This document shows, in pieces, positions 24,999-33,653 of a DNA stretch of 64,000 bases. This DNA is from Verrucomicrobiota bacterium. GTDB lineage: Bacteria; Verrucomicrobiota; Verrucomicrobiia; Chthoniobacterales; Xiphinematobacteraceae. Position 1 is the first letter of the stretch. Each line of letters starts with the position of its first letter. The notes beneath the pieces were generated by a model. The model saw nothing but the letters and a program-made list of their open reading frames with translations, did not search any database and was not told where the DNA came from. The stretch spans positions 34,102 to 98,101 of the forward strand of contig JAHFTB010000008.1 in the NCBI GenBank assembly GCA_023269545.1, read 5' to 3'. Position numbers and translations under genes: made by a program.

Positions 24999-27480
24999 CT
25001 TCACACCGCGTGCACAGCAAGTATTGGCACTCGCCCGCAAGGAAGCAGATCGTTTTAACCACAACTATGTGGGAACTGAGCATCTTTTGCTCGGATTGAT
25101 CAAATTGAGCCAAGGAGTGGCAGTCAATGTCTTGCAAAAAATGGGACTGGATCTTGATACCGTCCGAATGGAAGTCGAAAAGCAGGTGGGATCTGGGCCG
25201 GAAGCCAAAATGGTTGGCAATATTCCTTACACTCCCCGTGTAAAAAAAGTCCTGGCCCTGGCAAGCAAAGAAGCCAAAAGTCTCCAGCATTCTTACGTAG
25301 GTACTGAACACATCCTCCTCGGCCTTCTTCGAGAAGGAGAAGGCGTTGCCGCACGTGTACTAAAAAATCTGGAAGTCGATCTCGAACGCACCCGCAATGA
25401 GATCATGAAGGAACTGGATCCTAATTTTACGGCCTCCGAAGGCGAGGGAGGAGAAACGATCACAGCAGAACCAGGAGGAGGAATATCCAAAAAAGATGGC
25501 AAGACCCCCGCGCTACGTGCTTTTGGCCGGGATTTGACTGAGTCAGCAAAAAAGGGAGAGATGGATCCCGTAGTAGGCCGCACCGAAGAAATCGAACGAG
25601 TCATTCAAATCCTTTGCCGCCGCACCAAAAATAATCCCGTTCTTATTGGGGAAGCGGGTGTCGGAAAAACCGCCATCGTCGAAGGTCTCGCCCAAGAAAT
25701 CGTCAATGGCAATGTTCCGGAACTTCTCCGAGAGAAGCGAGTCATCACTCTGGACCTTGCCCTCATGGTGGCAGGAACAAAATACCGCGGTCAATTTGAA
25801 GAACGGATTAAGGCGGTCATGGACGAAATCCGGAAGAGTAAAAATGTCATTCTCTTCATCGACGAACTTCACACGATTGTGGGAGCAGGCTCCGCCGAAG
25901 GAGCCATGGATGCCTCCAACATCATCAAACCCGCGCTCAGCCGTGGAGAACTTCAGTGTGTGGGCGCCACGACCCTCAACGAATACCGCAAATACATCGA
26001 AAAAGACGCCGCTTTGGAACGCCGTTTCCAAACGGTCAAAGTAGAAGCTCCCTCAGTGGAGCAAACTATCCTCATTCTGAGAGGAATTCGCCCAAAATAC
26101 GAGACTCACCACAAAGCAAAGATCACAGACGAAGCACTCGAGGCTGCCGCAAAATATTCCGAACGTTATCTCACCGGCCGTTTTCTTCCGGACAAAGCCA
26201 TAGACGTCATGGACGAAGCGGGCGCTCGCGCTCGCATTTCCTCCATGATTCGCCCCCCTGATGTGAAACATGTGGAGGCCGAAATCGAAACTATCCGGCT
26301 GAATAAAGAATCCGCCATCAAATCGCAGGACTTTGAAAAGGCTGCCGCCTTGCGAGATTCCGAAAAACAAGCAAAGGAAAAACTGGAAACCATTCTCGCC
26401 GAATGGCGCGAAAAACGCGAGGAGAAGGAAGTTTTCGTTACGGAAGACGACATTCTGCACGTAGTTTCAAAGTGGACAGGCGTCCCTTTGAACCGCATGG
26501 AACAAAAAGAAGCTTCCAAATTACTCGCCATGGAAAGCGAGCTGAAGGAACAAGTCATTGGGCAAGACGAAGCCATTACCGCCATCAGCAAAGCATTGCG
26601 CCGCTCGCGTGCGGATCTCAAAGATCCCCGACGTCCTATCGGTTCCTTTATTTTCCTAGGCCCCACCGGTGTGGGAAAGACCTTTCTGGCACGCACTCTG
26701 GCCGAATTCATGTTTGGAGATGCTGAGGCATTGATCCAACTCGACATGTCCGAATACATGGAAAAATTTACCGCTTCACGCTTAATCGGTTCACCTCCCG
26801 GTTATGTGGGATATGAAGAAGGCGGACAACTCTCCGAAGCCGTACGGCGCCGTCCCTATTCCGTGGTTCTTTTCGACGAAATTGAAAAAGCACATCCCGA
26901 TGTGATGCACCTGCTTCTTCAAATTTTGGAAGAAGGCAAAATTACAGATAGTTTTGGCCGCAAGATCGACTTCCGGAATACCATCATCATCCTCACCTCA
27001 AACGTAGGTGCGGAATTAATCAAAAAACAAACCACTCTAGGTTTTGGAGCTCCCAAACTTCAAGACAACTACGAAGTGATGCGGGACAAAATTCTCGAGG
27101 AAACAAAGAAAGTCTTCAAACCTGAATTTCTGAACCGCCTCGACGATATCATCGTGTTCCATCCGCTCACACGTCTGGATTTGACACGTATCGTGGATCT
27201 GGAAATCTCCAAAGTAATCGATCGCATCAAAGCCAAAAACATTCATCTCCAATTAGATCCTTCCGCAACCGAATTTCTCATCGAAAAAGGATACGATCCT
27301 ACCTATGGCGCTCGCCCCATGCGAAGAGCCGTCGAACGTTATCTGGAAGATCCCATGGCAGAAGAGCTCCTCAGAGGAACCATAAAGGCGGGCGACCAAA
27401 TCGAAGTCAAACGAGACGGCGACAAGCTCTCTTTTCCATCTCAAAACCGCCCAGTCGATGCCACCCTTTCTCCAGGATAA
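24988..27480 (+). CDS. clpC: ATP-dependent Clp protease ATPase subunit ClpC
   Basis: A Hsp100 unfoldase of 830 residues that feeds substrates to ClpP. Its order is a double Clp-N repeat (1-150), which in Bacillus ClpC binds phospho-arginine; AAA-1 with Walker [10 protein letters not shown]; a middle coiled coil with a UVR-type motif ([17 protein letters not shown]); AAA-2 with Walker [10 protein letters not shown]; and a C-terminal D2-small domain. The ClpP-contact IGF/LGF loop is likely the segment LGFGAP. Two adjacent ATG codons (24988, 24991) are possible starts. It ends the ilvE-mcsA-mcsB-clpC operon. A degenerate D4/A2/B1 repeat cluster follows. Confidence 0.96.
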   Translation: MMNNFTPRAQQVLALARKEADRFNHNYVGTEHLLLGLIKLSQGVAVNVLQKMGLDLDTVRMEVEKQVGSGPEAKMVGNIPYTPRVKKVLALASKEAKSLQHSYVGTEHILLGLLREGEGVAARVLKNLEVDLERTRNEIMKELDPNFTASEGEGGETITAEPGGGISKKDGKTPALRAFGRDLTESAKKGEMDPVVGRTEEIERVIQILCRRTKNNPVLIGEAGVGKTAIVEGLAQEIVNGNVPELLREKRVITLDLALMVAGTKYRGQFEERIKAVMDEIRKSKNVILFIDELHTIVGAGSAEGAMDASNIIKPALSRGELQCVGATTLNEYRKYIEKDAALERRFQTVKVEAPSVEQTILILRGIRPKYETHHKAKITDEALEAAAKYSERYLTGRFLPDKAIDVMDEAGARARISSMIRPPDVKHVEAEIETIRLNKESAIKSQDFEKAAALRDSEKQAKEKLETILAEWREKREEKEVFVTEDDILHVVSKWTGVPLNRMEQKEASKLLAMESELKEQVIGQDEAITAISKALRRSRADLKDPRRPIGSFIFLGPTGVGKTFLARTLAEFMFGDAEALIQLDMSEYMEKFTASRLIGSPPGYVGYEEGGQLSEAVRRRPYSVVLFDEIEKAHPDVMHLLLQILEEGKITDSFGRKIDFRNTIIILTSNVGAELIKKQTTLGFGAPKLQDNYEVMRDKILEETKKVFKPEFLNRLDDIIVFHPLTRLDLTRIVDLEISKVIDRIKAKNIHLQLDPSATEFLIEKGYDPTYGARPMRRAVERYLEDPMAEELLRGTIKAGDQIEVKRDGDKLSFPSQNRPVDATLSPG

Positions 27481-27514
27481 AAATGGGCTGTTTTCATCCC
27501 TAGCATCCACCCCC

Positions 27515-27540
27515 GCCCAGGAACCGGGTCTTCTTAAGAA
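27515..27540 (+). repeat. Family D element fragment D4, interrupted by A2
   Basis: GCCCAGGAACCGGGTCTTCT and TAAGAA match the first 26 bases of copy D3 (53892 onwards). The match stops exactly at the left edge of miniature element A2, whose target duplication TTAAGAA is the last part of this fragment. A2 therefore appears to have inserted into a D element. Confidence 0.55.
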
Positions 27541-27622
27541 ATGATGTGACGCAAAAAAGGGAAACCTTGTAGGCTAAAATCGTTTTTTTGCTCCCAGAGC
27601 TCCTCAACGTGCGTCACGTCAG
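27541..27622 (-). mobile_element. Family A miniature inverted-repeat element, copy A2
   Basis: 82 bases, minus orientation, with ends ATGATGTGACGCA and TGCGTCACGTCAG. Flanks are TTAAGAA (27534-27540) and TTACGAA (27623-27629), a 7-bp target duplication with one mismatch. The core matches A1, A3 and A4. Confidence 0.8.
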
Positions 27623-27632
27623 TTACGAAGAC

Positions 27633-27693
27633 AGGACTGACGCAGATTCCGGAGAAAAACTCGCTCGGTTTTCCCTGTGTTTGCGTAAGTCCT
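27633..27693 (+). repeat. Family B inverted-repeat element, copy B1
   Basis: A 61-base element with inverted ends AGGACTGACGCA and TGCGTAAGTCCT. The centre is TTCCGGAGAAAAACTCGCTC then GGTTTTCCCTGTG. This is the best preserved copy of the family; related copies are at 22077, 29064 and 40990. Confidence 0.65.
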
Positions 27694-27799
27694 GGACGAG
27701 AGAAAGAGACACCGTCTCCTTCATCTCTCGTTTTTCTCTCTTTAAAGGCATTCCGCTATAACAGATTATACAATTATGTTACCATTTCTCCATAATTAA
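27694..27799. other. Leader region of the AAA ATPase gene
   Basis: About 100 bases between repeat B1 and the 10-bp tandem repeats. It includes ATTCCGCTATAA (27750-27761), a half-site of the palindrome found complete at 22173 and 32726. No gene. Confidence 0.35.
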
Positions 27800-27859
27800 C
27801 ATATGTGGACATATGCGGACATATATGAACATAAATAGTCATAAATGAACACAAATGGA
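27800..27859 (+). repeat. Six tandem 10-bp units running into the start codon
   Basis: The units are CATATGTGGA, CATATGCGGA, CATATATGAA, CATAAATAGT, CATAAATGAA and CACAAATGGA, exactly head to tail. The consensus is roughly CATAWATGRA. The ATG start of the ATPase gene (27855) is in the last unit. The 10-base period places every unit on the same DNA face, as in an operator or iteron array. Confidence 0.85.
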
Positions 27860-29033
27860 TCGCATTAAAAATCCATTTTTCCCAGGTGCAGGGTCACCAC
27901 CTCCAGAACTTGTTGGACGAGATGCACTTCTTGAAGACGCACAGGTTCTTCTGATCCGGACTCAGCAGATGCGGTCGGAAAAGAGCATGCTGCTTACCGG
28001 GCTTCGTGGTGTGGGGAAGACGGTCCTATTAAATGAAATTGAGCGTCAGGCACGAGCAAACGCCTACCGCACGATTTCAATCGAAGCTCACGAGGGCAAG
28101 CCTCTCGGACCTTTGATTGCTTCCTCTCTCAGAAGTCTCCTTTACGAGTTCAGTCAACTTGAGGGGATCAATAACAAGGTAAAACGCGGACTTCGCGTGT
28201 TACGAAGTTTTCTTGGAGGGCTAAAAATGACATTTGGCGATATCACACTGGGGCTTGATATCGAGCCCGAATTAGGTTCGGCAGACAGTGGTGATTTAGA
28301 AATTGATCTCCCCAGCCTTTTTATTGCCGTTGCTGAAGCTGCTCAGGAGAAAAAGACTGCTGTAGCGATTTTTATTGATGAAATACAATATTTCAATCTT
28401 CAGGAGTTGGGAGCGCTCATTATGGCGATGCATAAGATTCAGCAGCGGCAGCTCCCACTGGTGTTATTGGGAGCTGGATTGCCCATCCTTCCGGGGTTGG
28501 CGGGTGAGTCCAAATCCTATGCCGAGCGATTGTTCCATTTTCCAGATGTCGGTGCACTCTCCGAAAAAGATGTCACAAAAGCTTTGTGCGTTCCGACGCA
28601 GGCGGCTGGAGTCACCTTTAGTGACGATGCATTAAGGGAAATATTTCAACTGACAAAAGGCTATCCATATTTCCTCCAAGAATGGGGATATCAGTCTTGG
28701 AATTTAGCGGAGACCAGTCCCATTACTCTGGCAGTGGTTCAAGTGGCAAGCAAGATAGTCGTTGCTCGTCTCGATCAAAATTTTTTCCGGGTACGTTTTG
28801 ATCGCTTAACAGCAGGTGAAAAAAATTTTCTGCGAGCAATGGCTGAACTGGGTCCCGGACCTCACCATACTGCTCACATTGCGGACACTTTGAATATTAA
28901 GCTTCCTCATTTGAGCCAAGTACGGGCCAGATTGATTAGGAAAGGCATGGTCTTTAGTCCCGCACACGGAGAGATGGCCTTCACCGTGCCCTTGTTCGAT
29001 GAATTTATGAAGAGGGCCATCCCCAATATTTAG
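27855..29033 (+). CDS. AAA/STAND-type ATPase with C-terminal winged-helix region
   Basis: A 392-residue ATPase of the archaeal-ATPase/ORC-like group. Walker A is GLRGVGKT (49-56), and Walker B is VAIFIDEIQYF, with Asp175-Glu176. A helical lid follows (ITKGYPYFLQEWGYQ-like motif), and then a C-terminal winged helix (about 320-392, HIADTLNIKLPHLSQVRARL), which suggests DNA binding or an effector contact. Such genes occur sporadically in many bacterial phyla, usually with unknown role. It is preceded by six 10-bp tandem repeats, one containing the start codon. It is bracketed by inverted copies of repeat families A and B, so recent acquisition is likely. The physiological role is unknown. Confidence 0.82.
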   Translation: MDRIKNPFFPGAGSPPPELVGRDALLEDAQVLLIRTQQMRSEKSMLLTGLRGVGKTVLLNEIERQARANAYRTISIEAHEGKPLGPLIASSLRSLLYEFSQLEGINNKVKRGLRVLRSFLGGLKMTFGDITLGLDIEPELGSADSGDLEIDLPSLFIAVAEAAQEKKTAVAIFIDEIQYFNLQELGALIMAMHKIQQRQLPLVLLGAGLPILPGLAGESKSYAERLFHFPDVGALSEKDVTKALCVPTQAAGVTFSDDALREIFQLTKGYPYFLQEWGYQSWNLAETSPITLAVVQVASKIVVARLDQNFFRVRFDRLTAGEKNFLRAMAELGPGPHHTAHIADTLNIKLPHLSQVRARLIRKGMVFSPAHGEMAFTVPLFDEFMKRAIPNI

Positions 29034-29037
29034 ATCA

Positions 29038-29057
29038 TTTTATACGCGCTTCGCTAT
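29038..29057 (-). repeat. Family C solo end
   Basis: TTTTATACGCGCTTCGCTAT, the right-hand end of family C (compare 22273-22292), four bases after the ATPase stop codon. Confidence 0.5.
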
Positions 29058-29063
29058 GCATTC

Positions 29064-29122
29064 AGGACTTATGCAGAACAGAGAAAAAGAAGAAATTCCG
29101 CTCTCTTTATTTGCATAAGTCC
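29064..29122 (+). repeat. Family B inverted-repeat element, copy B3
   Basis: Ends AGGACTTATGCA and TGCATAAGTCC, inverted and perfectly paired. The middle (GAACAGAGAAAAAGAAGAAA) is diverged from B1, so this is an older or distinct subtype. Confidence 0.6.
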
Positions 29123-29208
29123 CAAAGCATCTCTTTAAGATAATCAGATAAACGACAAAGCTGGTAGGCGCATGATCACGCCGTGAATCGTTTGATTAAC
29201 CTTAATAA

Positions 29209-29288
29209 CCGACGTTACGCACTTTGAGGAGCCCTGGGAGCAAAAAAACATTTTAGCCTACAAGGTTTCCTTTTTTGCGTCACATCAC
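29209..29288 (+). mobile_element. Family A miniature inverted-repeat element, copy A3
   Basis: 80 bases with ends CCGACGTTACGCA and TGCGTCACATCAC. It is bounded by perfect 7-bp duplications TTAATAA (29202-29208 and 29289-29295). It is in inverted orientation to A2 on the other side of the ATPase gene. Confidence 0.85.
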
Positions 29289-29301
29289 TTAATAAATGGT
29301 A

Positions 29302-30684
29302 TTATACATTGATATAATTATCCATGGCTCCCACCAATTCACTCGTTTCCTCTTGTGACACGCGCCATGCATAGTTAAAACCTATTTCTTGTACAATATC
29401 TTGAAAAGTTTTCCCCGTATTATTGATCACTCCGGAACTAATAAAGAGATCAAATACCTCCTCGGCAGGACACTTACTACCCATCATTCTATTGCTCATC
29501 AGCCACCCCTGAGAGGAGTCGTCTTTTCTCACAGCATCCCACAATGCATGGATCATATTTTTTTGATCCGGACCGGTGATCCTATTTAGGTCGAGCTTAT
29601 AGTTTTTCAATCTTTCCACTGCACTTTTTATTTCTTCCAGCTTACAAAGCTTAATCCCAGATATGAGATCCTCAACAGCCTTATCAATCATATGCTGAGG
29701 AACATTATCCATGGATGCACCACGAGGAGATATCTCCGGTACATATTCCTGATTTAAAGATGGCCGTCCCATAAAATCTCGAAAAGTTTTCCCAGTGTTG
29801 TTTTCCACTCCGGCCTTGACAAAGATATCAAATATCCTCTCCGCAAGGGACTTGCCGCCCACATTCCTATTCGATATCAGCCACTTTCCGGATTCGTTTT
29901 TGTTCACTACATCCCTCAATAAATCCAACAAATTTTTTTGATCCGGTCCGGTGATATGATTTAGGTTGATATTAAAGTCTTCCAATCTTTCCAGGGCACT
30001 GTTTATTTTTTTCGAATTGCAAAGCTTAATCCCAGATATGAGATCCTTAATAGCCTTATCAATAATACGCCTGTTAATACTATGTATGGATGCACCGCGA
30101 GGAGATATCTCCGGTACATATTCCTGATTTAAAGATGTCCATCCTATAAAATCTTCAAAAGTTGTCCCGGTGTTGTTTTCCACTCCGGCCTTGACCAAGA
30201 TATCAAACATCCTCTCCGCATGGCACTTGCTGTCCACCCTCCTATTCGATACCAGCCACATGTCGAATTCTTTTTTGTTCACTATATCCCTCAATAAATC
30301 CAACAAATTTTTTTGATCTGGTCCGGTGATCCTATTCAGATCGACTTCAGCCTCGTTCAAGATAGTGATAGCAGATTCTATTTCATTGAGATCGCCTTTA
30401 TAAATCCCCTTTACCAAACGATTCGCCATTCTATCAAAAATACGCCTAGGTACATCGGAATAGGGATATTCCTTGAGTGTATATGTCCGCACTAAAGAGG
30501 GTTCCTGAAAACGCCGATTGCTCGCAAATAAGCGGCAGATGAATTTTCTGTTTGGACTTTCCGAAGTTTCTGAAGAAGGAGACTTTTCTTCTTGGTGATT
30601 CTCGATTGGGAATTTCCCATTTTCTTGAATGGGCCGTTGTAACAGCTGAATAATAGAATTTTTATTTGTGATTGTGAGTGACAT
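29302..30684 (-). CDS. Large tandem-repeat protein (three 125-residue units), effector candidate
   Basis: A 460-residue protein of unknown family. Three copies of one unit cover about residues 85-440: the motif ITGPDQKN recurs at residues 121, 246 and 371, exactly 125 residues apart. Each unit continues with LLDLLRD-VNK, WL-SNR-V--K--AE-IFDI-VKAGVENNTGKTF-DF and the linker LNQEYVPEISPRGAS. The helical pattern with AGV-NNTGKTF turns recalls degenerate ankyrin repeats. There is no signal peptide; the first 60 residues are Ser/Thr/Asn/Gln-rich (MSLTITNKNSIIQLL), as is common in type III effectors. AT-rich and next to mobile elements. Function and secretion are unproven. Confidence 0.65.
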   Translation of the reverse strand: MSLTITNKNSIIQLLQRPIQENGKFPIENHQEEKSPSSETSESPNRKFICRLFASNRRFQEPSLVRTYTLKEYPYSDVPRRIFDRMANRLVKGIYKGDLNEIESAITILNEAEVDLNRITGPDQKNLLDLLRDIVNKKEFDMWLVSNRRVDSKCHAERMFDILVKAGVENNTGTTFEDFIGWTSLNQEYVPEISPRGASIHSINRRIIDKAIKDLISGIKLCNSKKINSALERLEDFNINLNHITGPDQKNLLDLLRDVVNKNESGKWLISNRNVGGKSLAERIFDIFVKAGVENNTGKTFRDFMGRPSLNQEYVPEISPRGASMDNVPQHMIDKAVEDLISGIKLCKLEEIKSAVERLKNYKLDLNRITGPDQKNMIHALWDAVRKDDSSQGWLMSNRMMGSKCPAEEVFDLFISSGVINNTGKTFQDIVQEIGFNYAWRVSQEETSELVGAMDNYINV

Positions 30685-30769
30685 AACGGCCGCAACTTAA
30701 AGCACATCTTTTGCTTTTCAAATAAGCAGATGCTTTAAAAAACTTACGAAACAGATGAAACTTACGGAA

Positions 30770-31477
30770 TCAGGCTCGAGGGCTCAGAGAGACCGCACTG
30801 ACCTCTGCGGTAGGGGGAAAAGGTCTGCGGGGAAGCTGTTTGATCACTGTAGTTAAATACACTTTTTCCGGATACACGTTACGGTACTTAGTAATTTCTC
30901 GTTTTTCTACCACACGAAAACCGCATCGTTCGAAAAGTGCCGCCCCCCGTCGGCTTTGAAAGGTCACAATTTGACCGAAAACCGCTGTCTCACCAGCGGA
31001 AGAAAGATACTCAAAGTACGTATTGATCAAAGCGAGCGTTCCCTTCCAGCTCTGCACTTCCGGTAGAAGATTAAAATGAAAATGTGCGGTGCGGCGCGGC
31101 GCGGCAGGTACTTCTCTCCAAGAATTTTTTAAGATCCAGTGGATAAACTTCCGTGTGCTCTCGTTATAACCTTGATACCGAATCAACGCCCGAAAGAAGA
31201 GTCCGAAGTTTTGACTCACACTAAACAACTGATGTTTCCAGGGATACCGAGAACCCAATAGATATCCTTTTACCACCCCATTTTGCTCTATCACAAAGGA
31301 GGACTCAGGTTCTTGATCAGTATAATAACGCGTCAGGTAGTCCGCAAAAAGCTCTCGATCCTCAAAAACAGGATCAATCGGTTTTCCCAGAAATCCCGTC
31401 AGGCAACAAAGGGTCCTGACCGCCTCCCTATCCCGTGGTGCATATTTTCGAATCAAAATTCCCGAAGGAAGGATCAT
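30770..31477 (-). CDS. GNAT-family N-acetyltransferase-like protein
   Basis: A 235-residue protein with a GNAT fold outline: an N-terminal strand-helix IRKYAPRDREAVRTLC, a central VVKGYLLGSRYPW strand, and the C-terminal FQSRRGAALFERCGFRVVEKREITKY, which is the typical last part of acetyl-CoA-binding domains. The acetyl-CoA pyrophosphate loop (R/Q-x-x-G-x-G/A) is only weakly visible. The substrate is unknown. Its start codon is adjacent to the stop of the glycosyltransferase gene at 31478, so the two are cotranscribed and may act on the same glycan or glycolipid. Confidence 0.7.
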   Translation of the reverse strand: MILPSGILIRKYAPRDREAVRTLCCLTGFLGKPIDPVFEDRELFADYLTRYYTDQEPESSFVIEQNGVVKGYLLGSRYPWKHQLFSVSQNFGLFFRALIRYQGYNESTRKFIHWILKNSWREVPAAPRRTAHFHFNLLPEVQSWKGTLALINTYFEYLSSAGETAVFGQIVTFQSRRGAALFERCGFRVVEKREITKYRNVYPEKVYLTTVIKQLPRRPFPPTAEVSAVSLSPRA

Positions 31478-32725
31478 TTAGTTTTTGTAGTCTGCGACCA
31501 CGTCTCGGTAAATCGAAAACAGCCGTTCGAAAACAAATTTCCAAGCGTATTTATTGCGCACCTGTTGGCTGGCATGCAGTCCCACGACGCGGAGATCCTG
31601 TCGAGTCATCTCTTCGATAGCCTCGGCCAACGCAGGAAATGTATTTTCACGCGCCCAATGAATTTGGTTATTAAAAATGATGCGGTCCATGTAACTGCCC
31701 TGGATGCCGACAACCGGCGTGCCGCATGCCTGACTCTCCAGTGCGACAAGTCCAAATGTTTCATTGACGCTGGGATGCACAAAAAGATCGGCGGCCCGAT
31801 ACATTTGCGCTAGCCGAGGAGCTTCTTCGCAAAAATGCACCCAGCTAATCGCAGAAGTCGATTTTTGTATGCGGAGAAGAACCTTGCGAAGCAATCCGTC
31901 TCCTACCACAAGAAGATGGTATTTGTTCGGAAAACGACTGCAAAGTAACTCAAATGCTCGCAGGAGAAGTCTCACATTTTTTTCCTGCGCCAGACGTCCC
32001 ACATACAAAAGAAGCACGGCGCCCTCCGGAATTCCCAACTCGCAACGCAGCTCGGTATGATTTTCATCACGAGGACTGAAAATGTCCACATCGACGCCTA
32101 AATCAATGTTTTCCACATTCTGAACGCCCCATCCAGCAAGTAAGCGACTCAGTGCAGGGGCGGGAACCAGCGTGCGCTCAAATCGATTGTAGAGGCTCCG
32201 AATATAACGACGGGAAATCTTTTCAGCAATCTTGATGCCTGGACGTCCCAAATAACGAGCTACAGACCTGATATAGGCATCAGGAAAATGAGAATGATAA
32301 AATCCGGTGACGGGAATACCCAGAGCGCCGCCGCATTTCACAGCCTTCCAGGCCAGCTGATAAGGATCTCCCGATTCAATCAGATCCGGCTTTTCCTGCT
32401 CAAAAATCTGTTGCACCAAATGCAACCTGGTGAGAATTCGGTAACGCGACGTCCGATTAATGAGAGGCGAAGCTATCGTGTAAATACGGATACGTCCTTC
32501 GTCCCTTTTTCGCGTCTCGCTTCCCGGCACAATAAGAATATGTTCGCCATCCGTATACTCCCGAATGAATGCGACTTTCTGTTCAATGTAACGACGGACT
32601 CCGCCACTCACTGGCGAATAAAACTGCGTAAGGTCGCAAATTTTCAAGGGGAATGATCGGATACATTGAAGGCTCACATGCGGATAACTGGTTCCAAGAA
32701 AAATGTCCAGCAGGTCCTCGAACAT
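31478..32725 (-). CDS. Glycosyltransferase, GT4 family
   Basis: A 415-residue GT-B enzyme. N-terminal Rossmann domain: ICDLTQFYSPVSGGVRRYIE, with the SGGVRRY acceptor-side loop. The C-terminal nucleotide-sugar domain has LLYVGRLAQEKNVRLLLRAF and the E-x7-E motif region FVHPSVNETFGLVALESQACGTPVV. The long frame begins at ATG 32725, but a 22-bp palindrome (32726-32747) abuts that codon and no ribosome site is present. The conserved domain starts near TTG 32647, so the true start is uncertain. A cytoplasmic lipid or LPS glycosylation step is likely. Confidence 0.85.
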   Translation of the reverse strand: MFEDLLDIFLGTSYPHVSLQCIRSFPLKICDLTQFYSPVSGGVRRYIEQKVAFIREYTDGEHILIVPGSETRKRDEGRIRIYTIASPLINRTSRYRILTRLHLVQQIFEQEKPDLIESGDPYQLAWKAVKCGGALGIPVTGFYHSHFPDAYIRSVARYLGRPGIKIAEKISRRYIRSLYNRFERTLVPAPALSRLLAGWGVQNVENIDLGVDVDIFSPRDENHTELRCELGIPEGAVLLLYVGRLAQEKNVRLLLRAFELLCSRFPNKYHLLVVGDGLLRKVLLRIQKSTSAISWVHFCEEAPRLAQMYRAADLFVHPSVNETFGLVALESQACGTPVVGIQGSYMDRIIFNNQIHWARENTFPALAEAIEEMTRQDLRVVGLHASQQVRNKYAWKFVFERLFSIYRDVVADYKN

Positions 32726-32747
32726 TTATAGCGGAATTCCGCTATAA
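32726..32747. repeat. 22-bp perfect palindrome (family C core)
   Basis: Two identical 11-base arms, centred on GGAATTCC; the inner 18 bases are identical to the palindrome inside the C element at 22173-22190. It touches the first ATG of the glycosyltransferase frame. It could be an operator for a dimeric regulator or an element remnant. Confidence 0.7.
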
Positions 32748-32789
32748 GCAGAAAACGTTCCCTCCTATCACCCGATTTCTTTGAAAAAT

Positions 32790-33629
32790 TTACTCTGCTG
32801 TACCCACCAGTGTTGCAAGAGCATCTTGGTAAGACCTCCACTGAGGAGACCACTGTAAGTTGCGGAGTTTCCGATTACTGACACGCTTACTCGTCCAAGC
32901 TCGTTTTCGTTGGAAGTGGATAGGTCCTTTAGGAGGCAGGGGGCGTTTAAAAAATTCCGCAAGCCATTGATAGACATCGTATTGTGTCGCTGGCCTATCG
33001 TCACAAACATTGTAAACCCCAGCTGGAGCATGGGTGAGATGCAAGAGTGCGCGTGCGGCATCATCACGATGGATTTGGTTGATCCAGCGTTTCCCGCCAT
33101 CTTCCAATACCGCTTCTCCTGCGAGAAACTTTCTCATGAGCACGCTGCGGCCGGGTCCATAGATTCCGGCCAATCTGGCAATGGTTCCTCCGGAGGAGAG
33201 AACTTCCTGTTCAGCTTCGAGTAAAATTTTACTTGTAGGGCGATCTGGCTGAGCGGGGCTGTTTTCATCGACGATTTCTCCCTGGGTCTGTGCATAGACA
33301 GACGTACTGCTTGTGAAGAGAAGCCTCTCCGGCTTCCAGACTTCAACGAGGTTGCGGACTCCTCCGAGATATAAATTTCGATACTCTTCTTCTCCACCTC
33401 CTCGGGAACTCGCGCAGAAGAGAATCAGATCCGGACGAGTCTGGGAGAAATTTCGGAGGCTTGCTGTTTCCAAAACATTACAAACCTGCACAGAATAGGG
33501 TTTATGAAGGAGCCGTTGAGCGGCGTCTGGGGTGGCACAGCCCCCTTGAATTTTCCATCCTTCCTGAAACAATAAATCGGCTGCAGCTTCTCCAAGGAAG
33601 CCACAGCCGATGATAAAAGCCGTAGTCAC
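32790..33629 (-). CDS. NAD(P)-binding SDR protein (YeeZ/atypical epimerase-like)
   Basis: A 279-residue extended-SDR-like protein starting FIIGCGFLGEAAADLLFQEG, an atypical Rossmann glycine motif (GxGFLG). The LLFTSSTSVYAQ strand, the RLAGIYGPGR segment and the NQIHRDDAARAL motif are those of the atypical SDR5 group that includes E. coli YeeZ. The usual catalytic Tyr-x3-Lys is replaced by a DRPTSK segment, as is common in this subgroup, so dehydratase/epimerase activity is doubtful. The substrate is unknown. Confidence 0.75.
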   Translation of the reverse strand: MTTAFIIGCGFLGEAAADLLFQEGWKIQGGCATPDAAQRLLHKPYSVQVCNVLETASLRNFSQTRPDLILFCASSRGGGEEEYRNLYLGGVRNLVEVWKPERLLFTSSTSVYAQTQGEIVDENSPAQPDRPTSKILLEAEQEVLSSGGTIARLAGIYGPGRSVLMRKFLAGEAVLEDGGKRWINQIHRDDAARALLHLTHAPAGVYNVCDDRPATQYDVYQWLAEFFKRPLPPKGPIHFQRKRAWTSKRVSNRKLRNLQWSPQWRSYQDALATLVGTAE

Positions 33630-33653
33630 ATTCTTTGTGCTACTGGAGCATTG

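Noticed and set aside
27800..27859. Short tandem repeats considered as a CRISPR array
   Set aside because: Units are 10 bp, directly adjacent, without spacers, and no cas genes are present.
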